Assembly (NCBI GenBank): GCA_031257915.1
Contig: JAIRNR010000020.1
Span: 1-42,510 of the forward strand
Direction: 5' to 3'
Origin: Bacteroidales bacterium
GTDB lineage: Bacteria; Bacteroidota; Bacteroidia; Bacteroidales; P3
DNA: 42,510 nt
The position numbers were made by a program, and so were the translations under genes. Below are positions 1-7,701 of the stretch, in pieces. The notes beneath the pieces are model-generated. The model searched no databases, was not told the DNA's origin, and saw nothing but the letters and a program-made list of their open reading frames with translations. Numbering within the stretch: the stretch's first letter is position 1; the number at the start of each line of letters is the position of its first letter.

Positions 1-1098
1 AATTTCGGGTGCTTCTTCTTCACTATCGTTATTTGTATAAATTGTATAGTCGGTTATATTTTTGTTAAAGCCGTCTATTGTTGTTCCGCCTATTGTCAGG
101 TCGGACAGTTTTGTTGAAATCTGAGCTGTAGCATTTGTTACGTATGTTTTTATACCAAGCAAGTGAAATGCTTTATTACTTGTTGATGTTTCCGATGTTC
201 CTCTTGATATGGCAAAACTTTGCACTCCTCCGGGCAGGTCTATTTTTACATAAGTTCCATGTTTTTTATCACTCACAATAGTATCTCTTCTCAATAGAAC
301 AGGGCTGTTATTTGTCATGTCATACGTAAAAACAGTTGCAGCACTTCCGCCGACATGTGCCATATAGTACTCCACGGCACCACCGTCAGCAGGTATCGGA
401 TTGTCTAACGTTACCCATACTGCATGTGTCGTTAAACCAGTCGCAGAATTACCATTGTAGTAATAATAATTCGGCGGTGATACTTGAATTGAATCAGGTG
501 CTTTCCCTGCCATATTCCAATTGGTTGTAGTTTTGAATGTGATTGTTCCGTTTGTGCGTGTAATCGCATCAGATCCTGGTGATGATATTGTTGAAAAATC
601 TGCGTCAAAATCTACTTTACGGTAATCTTTGCGAATAGATGTCGCTGTAAGGTAAAAACTCTGTATTGCCGAAACGTATGTTATTTTTACGTATTGCGCA
701 TCTTTGCTGAGTGGTACGGCTACATATCCTAATTTGGTACTCGCCATACCAACGTATGTTTTTGAGCAGGCATCCATTGTGCCGACAGAATCAATATTTG
801 TCCACCCTATTCCATTTTCCGACTCTTGTATGATTGCTAAGTATTGGCCTGTCTCATTACCAAAGCGAAACCTGAACTCAGCAAGTTTATCGTATTCCGT
901 TGGGGTAAAATGAAAAGTAATGCTCTCGCTGGTAGCATCTAATTTTACACCCGTACTGAATCCGCCACCCACCGTGGTCATTCCAGTAGGATAGTTACTA
1001 CCATCAATAAGATAGTTGTAATTTAAGGGCAATGTTCCCTGCGAAAATATCGCAAACGAAAACATCGCAAAAAGAACTAAAATAATAAATCGTTTCAT
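1..1098 (-). CDS. Secreted protein with Cadherin-like beta-sandwich motif, partial (3' end off window)
   Basis: The frame is open from the ATG at 1098 to the left edge (366 codons, no stop seen). The N-terminus is a signal peptide (MKRFIILVLFAMFSFAIFSQ, cut probably after about residue 19), so the product is exported. The middle is rich in beta-strand-like sequence with no motif I recognise. Near the edge, about residues 336-362, the stretch KLSDLTIGGTTIDGFN followed by ITDYTIYT fits the Cadherin-like beta-sandwich repeat (pattern LssLtv..g.l..f.....Y.v) found in bacterial surface proteins. A T9SS sorting domain could lie beyond the edge but cannot be seen. The gene is divergent from the SusC/SusD operon, with 217 bp between start codons that hold a promoter for each direction. 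The exact function is unknown; a surface or secreted binding role is inferred from the fold only. Confidence 0.75.
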   Translation of the reverse strand, partial: MKRFIILVLFAMFSFAIFSQGTLPLNYNYLIDGSNYPTGMTTVGGGFSTGVKLDATSESITFHFTPTEYDKLAEFRFRFGNETGQYLAIIQESENGIGWTNIDSVGTMDACSKTYVGMASTKLGYVAVPLSKDAQYVKITYVSAIQSFYLTATSIRKDYRKVDFDADFSTISSPGSDAITRTNGTITFKTTTNWNMAGKAPDSIQVSPPNYYYYNGNSATGLTTHAVWVTLDNPIPADGGAVEYYMAHVGGSAATVFTYDMTNNSPVLLRRDTIVSDKKHGTYVKIDLPGGVQSFAISRGTSETSTSNKAFHLLGIKTYVTNATAQISTKLSDLTIGGTTIDGFNKNITDYTIYTNNDSEEEAPEI

Positions 1099-1134
1099 AA
1101 CGTTATATTTTTTGTTATTCTTCAAATGGACTTA

Positions 1135-1165
1135 CAAATGTATGTATTTTTTTCAAAATTGCAAC
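1135..1165 (-). promoter_or_regulatory. Promoter for the leftmost secreted-protein gene
   Basis: On the minus strand a TACATTTG box (1135-1142) matches the Bacteroidota -7 consensus TAnnTTTG exactly. About 19 bases upstream there is only a partial -33 box (GTTG). The start codon is at 1098, which leaves a leader of about 30 nt. Confidence 0.5.
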
Positions 1166-1287
1166 ATTAGGCGACCAATTTTTTTATACCTGTTTTATAA
1201 GATATTGATTTTCAGTAAAAATAAAAATATGTTTGGATATATCAAAAAAAATACTAAATTTGTACTGCTCAATTAGCCGACCAATTT
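1166..1287. promoter_or_regulatory. Pair of 16-bp direct repeats between divergent promoters, candidate operators
   Basis: ATTAGGCGACCAATTT (1166-1181) and ATTAGCCGACCAATTT (1272-1287) differ at one base and are in the same orientation, 106 bp apart. The first abuts the -33 region of the left-hand gene. The second lies just after the predicted transcription start of the SusC operon. The placement suggests a shared regulator acting on both divergent promoters. No regulator gene lies next to the repeats. Confidence 0.45.
1232..1262 (+). promoter_or_regulatory. Consensus Bacteroidota promoter of the SusC/SusD operon
   Basis: TTTG (1232-1235), a 19-base spacer and TAAATTTG (1255-1262) match the TTTG-N19-TAnnTTTG consensus perfectly. 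Transcription should start near 1269, giving a leader of about 47 nt before the ATG at 1316. Confidence 0.8.
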
Positions 1288-1315
1288 GAAATTTAAAAAT
1301 CTAATTTAAAAATAA

Positions 1316-4300
1316 ATGAGACATTTTTATTCGTTTATGTTCTTCGCACTTATCGCCGTTTATCCGCTTTTACCGTTACAGGCGCAAACACAAAGCCGCA
1401 TACTCACGGGACGTGTTACATCGGCAGGCGACAATATGGGTATTCCTTTTGCCAATATTACCGTAAAAGGAACATCAACAGGAAGTGCGGCAAGCGGCGC
1501 AACTGATGTTAACGGCAATTTCAGTATTGAAGTGCCTGACGATGCCAAACAGTTGGAAGTTTCGTATCTCGGCTTCAAAACATCGGTAATAGAAGTAACA
1601 GGCAGCAATTCCTATATAATAACAATGAAAGAGGATGCGCAAAATCTCGATGAAGTTGTTGTTATAGGCTACGGCACACAGCGCAAATCACACCTTACGG
1701 GAGCAATCTCAAAAATAAATGACAATGAGATAAGGGAACTCCCCGTATCAATGCTTGGGCAGGCACTTATCGGAAAGGTTGCGGGACTTAATATAAGCAA
1801 TACTACTTCCGAAGCGGGCGTTGCTCCATCCATACGCATACGCGGTGTTGGTTCAATATCGGCAAGCAGTGAACCGCTTGTTGTTGTTGATGGAGTTCCT
1901 GTTCAAGACGGATTCAGTTTTGTTGAGGCTTCTGATGTAGAATCAATAGAAATTCTCAAAGACGCTGCCTCTACGGCTATTTATGGCTCACGCGGAGCAA
2001 ACGGAGTAATTCTTATCACAACTAAAAACGGTGAAGTTGCCAAGCCAAAATATACATTCACAACATCACATGGCTATCGCCGCCCATACAAACTCAACGA
2101 CAGATACACATATACCGAATATGTAAACCAGCTTTACCGCGAACGCGACATGCGCCGAAATGACCCGCAATATTTGGAAGAAAACGGTTTCTCAAGTCCC
2201 GAACAGGTACAAATTACAAATTCCAAAAATATGAATGCGGCTTATATTCTGGAAAACCAGATTGTGGGCTTTGCAACAAACTGGGAAGAACTTTCAATGA
2301 GGGATTTTGCTTATAACGGAAGTTACCAACTTTCCGTCAGCGGCGGCACAAAGGATGTCAAATATTATATATCGGGCAATTACAGTAGCGACGAAGGAAT
2401 TATGGTACACAGCCAATATGACAAAATAAGTTTTCGCGCAAAAATAGACGCAACTCTTTCCAAATATGTAAAGGTCGGCGTTAATCTTAACCCTTCATAC
2501 AGCAAGAGAGAACGACCTTTCCGCCAGCAAACCGACTATACAAGGTGGTGGTCGTGCTTTCCTGTATTTCACACACAGGAAACAGTTGATTACCTTGCCA
2601 CGCAGGGCATATATGTTAATGTCGGCGACTATACTCAGGCGCAGGACTTCGCAGGACTTCTCTTTACAGGTACAACAGTTGACGGAGAATACTGGTCTGA
2701 TATAGGTACCATAAGTTCATCAAAAAATACACAGCCTGTATGGATTAACGACAATGGTAAAAAAATTCAGGATAATTACCGATTACAATCCTCTGCATAC
2801 GTTGATGTAAATATTTACAAAGGACTTACATTTCGTTCTACCAACAGCGTTTATGTAAGTTATCTTGATTACTCGGAATTTCAAAGAACAGACTTGCTTA
2901 AAATACCTGCAATGAATCAGGCAACGGAAAGGACAGGATTGTCAATAAACTTTCTCACTGAAAACATGCTTAACTATAATGCCGTTATAAAAAAAGTTCA
3001 TAATATTTCTGCTGTCGCAGGGGTAACATATCAAACAATAAATTACAAACAATCGCAAATAGTCGGACAAAATTTTCCAACCGAAAATATACAAAGTTTA
3101 AATCAGGCAACCGAAATACTGCCCGACCAAACATGGACAATTATCGACCCTTCACGTAATCTTGCTTCGTATCTTGCACGTGCAAGTTATTCTTACATGG
3201 AAAGGTACCTGTTCTCGACAAGTATTCGTGCAGACGGCAGTTCGCGTTTCGGACCGGATAACCGCTGGGGATGGTTTCCGTCTGTGTCTGCCGGATGGCG
3301 GCTTTCGGAAGAAAGTTTTATGACAAATCAAAAAAAATGGCTTGATCAATTTAAACTGCGCGTAAGCTGGGGGCTTACAGGTAATGATGATATAGAATCG
3401 CTCGCTTATGAAAATATAATCTCACAGGCAAACTACGAACTTGGCAATGGTATTGTTGTTCCCGGAATGTCGCCTACAGATGACGCTCTCGGCAATCCGA
3501 AAATAGGTTGGGAACAGACAAGCGAATGGAACGCGGGATTTGATTTCAGTATTTTCGGTGGTCGTGTGGGGATTACGGGCGATTTTTATTATGCAATCAC
3601 AGACGGTCTTCTGCTTAAGCAAACATCTATGGCGTTTACAGGTCATAATCTTTACTGGAACAATATCGGAACAGTTAGAAACAAGGGACTTGAATTTGAA
3701 TTGAGTACGGTAAATATTGATATGAAAAACTTCAAATGGAGAACATCGTTTAATATATCGCACAATTCGCCGCGTTTGCTTGGTCTTGGCGGTGAAACGC
3801 AACTTATAAATCAGTCGGAGAATTTTGATATGTACATTGCCCTTGTAGGAGAAAAACCAATTCAGTACTACGGATACAAGACAGATGGAGTATGGCTTTC
3901 AATGGCAGAGATAAACGAAGCGAAAGCAAACGGACTTACTTCAACACTGAGTAATTATTTTACACCGGGAGGATTAAAAATTGTTGATGTGGTTAAAGAC
4001 GGAGTGATTAACGAACAGGACAGGACAACTATCGGCGATCCGTACCCCGATTTTACATGGTCGCTGACAAACTCTTTCAGTTTTCTGGGTATTGATATTT
4101 CCATTATGCTGCAAGGAGTTCAGGGACTTGAAATATATAATGATGACGGCAGATATAATGAAAATGTGCGCACTTCCGCAGCATGGAACACTTCCGACAG
4201 ATGGGTTTCGCCCAATAATCCCGGTGACGGATATACTCCTTTTGAAATAAACGGTTTTCAAAAAGCATCTACCGACTACGTGATTGAAAACGGATCTTTC

Positions 4301-4561
4301 CTCGCTATTCGCAATATTACACTTGGCTACACTTTACCGTCAAAATATATTAAAAAAATTCCCGTAAAAGGATTCAGAATATATTTGACAGCCGAAAATC
4401 CGCTTTATGTATGGAACGTCGGCAAAAGCGACGCCCAAAAATACAGAGGTATTAACCCCGAAGCACGGAAACAAAACGATAATCCGCTTATGGATGGACT
4501 TCAAAACGGCTCTTTCGCCGTTCAGTCTTCTTATGCGGTTGGCATCAGTTTAACATTTTAA
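1316..4561 (+). CDS. SusC-like TonB-dependent outer-membrane transporter
   Basis: This 1081-aa product is a TonB-linked outer-membrane channel of the SusC/RagA family, which imports oligosaccharides or peptides captured by its SusD partner. Visible in order are a signal peptide ending near QAQ (residue 24), a CarboxypepD_reg-like domain (about 30-105), a TonB-box-like stretch DEVVVIGYG (112-120), a plug with the family motif IRIRGVGSI and LKDAASTAIYGSRGANGVI (about 125-240), and a beta-barrel running to the C-terminal aromatic residue (SLTF). Length is usual for the family. It is followed after 17 bp by the SusD gene and then a lipoprotein gene, a standard polysaccharide-utilisation core. No glycoside hydrolase or sigma/anti-sigma gene is next to it, so the substrate cannot be named. 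It is preceded by a perfect consensus promoter. Confidence 0.95.
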   Translation: MRHFYSFMFFALIAVYPLLPLQAQTQSRILTGRVTSAGDNMGIPFANITVKGTSTGSAASGATDVNGNFSIEVPDDAKQLEVSYLGFKTSVIEVTGSNSYIITMKEDAQNLDEVVVIGYGTQRKSHLTGAISKINDNEIRELPVSMLGQALIGKVAGLNISNTTSEAGVAPSIRIRGVGSISASSEPLVVVDGVPVQDGFSFVEASDVESIEILKDAASTAIYGSRGANGVILITTKNGEVAKPKYTFTTSHGYRRPYKLNDRYTYTEYVNQLYRERDMRRNDPQYLEENGFSSPEQVQITNSKNMNAAYILENQIVGFATNWEELSMRDFAYNGSYQLSVSGGTKDVKYYISGNYSSDEGIMVHSQYDKISFRAKIDATLSKYVKVGVNLNPSYSKRERPFRQQTDYTRWWSCFPVFHTQETVDYLATQGIYVNVGDYTQAQDFAGLLFTGTTVDGEYWSDIGTISSSKNTQPVWINDNGKKIQDNYRLQSSAYVDVNIYKGLTFRSTNSVYVSYLDYSEFQRTDLLKIPAMNQATERTGLSINFLTENMLNYNAVIKKVHNISAVAGVTYQTINYKQSQIVGQNFPTENIQSLNQATEILPDQTWTIIDPSRNLASYLARASYSYMERYLFSTSIRADGSSRFGPDNRWGWFPSVSAGWRLSEESFMTNQKKWLDQFKLRVSWGLTGNDDIESLAYENIISQANYELGNGIVVPGMSPTDDALGNPKIGWEQTSEWNAGFDFSIFGGRVGITGDFYYAITDGLLLKQTSMAFTGHNLYWNNIGTVRNKGLEFELSTVNIDMKNFKWRTSFNISHNSPRLLGLGGETQLINQSENFDMYIALVGEKPIQYYGYKTDGVWLSMAEINEAKANGLTSTLSNYFTPGGLKIVDVVKDGVINEQDRTTIGDPYPDFTWSLTNSFSFLGIDISIMLQGVQGLEIYNDDGRYNENVRTSAAWNTSDRWVSPNNPGDGYTPFEINGFQKASTDYVIENGSFLAIRNITLGYTLPSKYIKKIPVKGFRIYLTAENPLYVWNVGKSDAQKYRGINPEARKQNDNPLMDGLQNGSFAVQSSYAVGISLTF

Positions 4562-4578
4562 GTTTAATATTTCAGAAT

Positions 4579-6063
4579 ATGAAAAATATATCTTACATAC
4601 TTGCAGTTACGGCAACAATTTTTATTGTAGCCTCATGTAATAAAATGCTTGAAGTAGTTCCAAAGTCAGATGTTACCGATACAAGTTATTACACTACGGA
4701 TGACGAATTATTCACCGGTGTTATCGGTTGTTATAACGGTCTTATTGAAACCGTGTCAAACGAATGGATACTCACCGAACTTCGCTCCGACAATTCATGG
4801 CAAAGGGAAACAGGATCTTCTACGCGTTCCAATCTTGATTTAAATGATATTGATATGTTTCGTCCCTCTGCGTATCTGAATGAAATTTACTCATACTGGT
4901 ATGCAACCTATCAGAATATTGCCTCATGCAATACTGTTTTGAAACATCTTGACGTTGCAAAAACAGATGAAAACAGAAAGCAGTACGAGGGTGAGGCGCG
5001 GTTTATCAGAGCTTATCATTATTTCAATCTTGTACGTCTTTTCGGTCCTGTTTTTCTGTGCGACCATAATATTACTCCACAGGAAGCAAAAAAAATGAAC
5101 CGTGTATCTGTTGATGAAGTATATGATTTTATAATATCCGACCTTATTGTTGCGATAGATACACTTAAACTTCCTGCAGATTATTCTGCCGACCAAAAGG
5201 GACGTGCAACTATATGGGCTGCAAAAGGGCTTCTTGCGAAAGTATATCTTACACTCGGCAACTACGGCAAAGCAAGAGAAATTCTCGCAGATATTGTACA
5301 GAACAGCGGACATACGATTTTGTCTGTTTTTGAAGATGTCTTTTCTACTTCCAACGAAATAAACAGCGAAATTATTTTCACTGTCCGGCATAAAGCCGGC
5401 GGTTACGGACTTGGCTGTTCTTTCAGTAACAGTTTTGCTCCCTTAAACAGCAAGGGAGCAGTTGTCGGTTATGGAGACGGCGCGGGATTAAATTCCCCCA
5501 CTTTTGACCTTTATCGTTCATATTCCAACGATGACCGCAGAAAGGCTGCGACTATCGGTGTTTGGTTAAATACTGCCTCTGTTGAATATCTCTATCCTAA
5601 AAAACTTGTTATTCCTGTAACATCTCTTAATGATTCGGAACTTGATTTTCCTGTTCTGCGCTTTGCAGATATTCTGCTTATGCTCGCAGAATGTGAAAAT
5701 GAACTCGGAAGTCCTGCAACTGCACTTGCATATTTAGACCCAATAAGAATGAGAGCGGGATTACCGTTACTTACAAGCTCATCTCAAATGGAAGCACGCC
5801 TTTTAATTGAGGATGAAAGGAGATTTGAACTCGCTTTTGAAAATCATCGTTTCTTTGATTTGGTGCGTACAGGACGACTGAAAGAGGTTGTTGAAAAACA
5901 AATTTTTGAAACCGATTATGTTGAACATTACGCTCTCTATTCAGAGGCGCAACGCCCTGTTGCCGGTGCAATAATTCAGACATGGCAGGAACTTTTACCT
6001 GTTCCCGGACGTGAGATTGACGCAAATAATGATATTGTAATAACACAGAATTTCGGATATTAA
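4579..6063 (+). CDS. SusD/RagB-family nutrient-binding outer-membrane lipoprotein
   Basis: The 494-aa product is a SusD-like surface lipoprotein that acts as the lid of the SusC channel and binds substrate. The signal peptide ends in the lipobox VASC with the lipidated cysteine at residue 20. The N-terminal SusD-like region has the typical stretches ARFIRAYHYFNLVRLFG and WAAKGLLAKVYLTLGNYGKA (TPR-like helices). The C-terminal RagB/SusD region has DILLMLAECENELG, RFELAFENHRFFDLVRTG and the ending LLPVPGREID. Family length and features are complete. It lies 17 bp after the SusC gene and 18 bp before the TIG lipoprotein gene, so the three are probably co-transcribed. The substrate is not evident from the sequence. 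Confidence 0.95.
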   Translation: MKNISYILAVTATIFIVASCNKMLEVVPKSDVTDTSYYTTDDELFTGVIGCYNGLIETVSNEWILTELRSDNSWQRETGSSTRSNLDLNDIDMFRPSAYLNEIYSYWYATYQNIASCNTVLKHLDVAKTDENRKQYEGEARFIRAYHYFNLVRLFGPVFLCDHNITPQEAKKMNRVSVDEVYDFIISDLIVAIDTLKLPADYSADQKGRATIWAAKGLLAKVYLTLGNYGKAREILADIVQNSGHTILSVFEDVFSTSNEINSEIIFTVRHKAGGYGLGCSFSNSFAPLNSKGAVVGYGDGAGLNSPTFDLYRSYSNDDRRKAATIGVWLNTASVEYLYPKKLVIPVTSLNDSELDFPVLRFADILLMLAECENELGSPATALAYLDPIRMRAGLPLLTSSSQMEARLLIEDERRFELAFENHRFFDLVRTGRLKEVVEKQIFETDYVEHYALYSEAQRPVAGAIIQTWQELLPVPGREIDANNDIVITQNFGY

Positions 6064-6081
6064 TATATAAAATATAAAATT

Positions 6082-7623
6082 ATGAATAATATAAAATATA
6101 CTTTCATTCTTTTGCTATGCGCCTTTTTTGCTGTTTCATGCAACGAAGATTTGTTTATCCCCGATAATATCCACAACAGTATTCTTGCTCCGTCAATAGC
6201 AAGTTTCGAGCCGTCGAGCGGCGAGCCGGGTACACTGATTACAATAAAAGGCAACAACCTGTCGTCAGTACAGTCCGCAATGATAGGTGGCGAAGAAACC
6301 CAAATTTTGTATCGCTACACAAACAACGACATCGTGATTAAAACAACAGGTAATGAGCGTTCGGGAAAAATAACGCTTGTTAATCCTAAAGGTAATTGCG
6401 AAAGCGAACAAAGTTTTACGGTTATAGACATTACTCCCTCTGTTTCGGACATTAACCCTGTGCCGACAGAGTGGACTGCCTACGATGAGTATCAGATAAA
6501 CGGTGATAATTTGAACGGTGTTTACGATATAACTATTGGTAGCGTAAAAATGCAATTGCTCGACAAAAACGACAATCGTCTTGTTTTTAAAATTCCATAT
6601 TTTGAGTCAAGCGAGCCACTTGATTTACTCTTGTTTTACAAGCAAAACGGTACTGCAATGAGCATAACTGCCGCAAGCGGACTTTCCGTTAATAATCCCG
6701 TGATACCACCGGTAATTACTACCGAAATTCCTGAGCAGGTATTCCCCGAAACACAGTTAATTTTGCAGGGCGAATATCTTGACAGAATTACTGCTGTAAA
6801 ATTTGACGACAGTGCTGTTAAAATTATTTCACAGGAGCCGGCAGAACTTAAAATAATGGTACCCTCTATTCCTTCCGAAGTATCGGCAGTTGAGGGCGTA
6901 TTGTCAATTGTGCATAATGGCGGACTTGAAACAATTATTGATTCCGAATTTGTTATTGCCACGGGAACAGTGTATAATTATGTTTACTGGTCCGGTATCA
7001 CGCTTGGAGTAAGATGTTACGAAAGTTCACTTCAATATGAAAATAACAATAACTTCTTTAACTGTGCAACGGGGCAAATATATTCCGCCTGCGATTATGA
7101 GAGCATTAAAAACGAAATTGATTTTTTCTTCTCCATATCGGGCGGCAATATTCAACTTAACAATCCGCAAAGCAGCACTTCTCAAATAAAAAACTTCAAA
7201 TGCAGGGAAACCGGTGCGCTTCCTTCAGAAGCAGGTGTAAACACAACAAAATACTATATCTTAAAAGATGATGTTCCCGCCGAATACGAATTAAAACAAA
7301 AAGTTTTGGCAAACCAGCTTGACTACATAAAACTTTCAATGCTTGATACGACTCTTGGAATAAGTGCTGCCGCCTCGAATCCCGGCTCAAACAATCCGCG
7401 CTGGAGAGATTTTCCGGGAATTACCGATAACACTTCTTATTGGCGTGTGGGTGATGTAATGGTGTTTAGAACAACGACTGACGGCGAATATCCGGGTAAA
7501 ATGGGATTTATGCAGATAGTTGATGTTTATCTTTCGGGAACAACTGCCGATACTAATCCCGAAACGTCGATATATAAATCTACGGTTACTATTAATGTTT
7601 GGTATCAGAAGAAGTTGGAGTGA
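6082..7623 (+). CDS. Surface lipoprotein with IPT/TIG domains, third gene of the Sus-like operon
   Basis: This 513-aa lipoprotein has lipobox AVSC with the lipidated cysteine at residue 20. At least one clear IPT/TIG immunoglobulin-like domain follows (about 37-116, IASFEPSSGEPGTLITIKG), and two further segments of similar pattern occupy about 117-205 and 206-297. The C-terminal part (about 300-513) is unlike anything I recognise and may be the ligand-binding domain. In Sus-like operons the gene after susD usually encodes a surface glycan-binding protein (SusE/SusF or SGBP-B type) with tandem Ig-like domains and a C-terminal binding module, which fits here. That role is inferred from position and architecture. 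It ends convergent to the orphan SusC-like gene, 78 bp away, with no clear terminator hairpin between them. Confidence 0.85.
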   Translation: MNNIKYTFILLLCAFFAVSCNEDLFIPDNIHNSILAPSIASFEPSSGEPGTLITIKGNNLSSVQSAMIGGEETQILYRYTNNDIVIKTTGNERSGKITLVNPKGNCESEQSFTVIDITPSVSDINPVPTEWTAYDEYQINGDNLNGVYDITIGSVKMQLLDKNDNRLVFKIPYFESSEPLDLLLFYKQNGTAMSITAASGLSVNNPVIPPVITTEIPEQVFPETQLILQGEYLDRITAVKFDDSAVKIISQEPAELKIMVPSIPSEVSAVEGVLSIVHNGGLETIIDSEFVIATGTVYNYVYWSGITLGVRCYESSLQYENNNNFFNCATGQIYSACDYESIKNEIDFFFSISGGNIQLNNPQSSTSQIKNFKCRETGALPSEAGVNTTKYYILKDDVPAEYELKQKVLANQLDYIKLSMLDTTLGISAAASNPGSNNPRWRDFPGITDNTSYWRVGDVMVFRTTTDGEYPGKMGFMQIVDVYLSGTTADTNPETSIYKSTVTINVWYQKKLE

Positions 7624-7701
7624 TTGTGTACCCCTTTTAGATACCGTTTTTGTGGGCAGATTGCGGAACAATTCTTTCTGATTACTGTCGGGAAATTTGC
7701 C

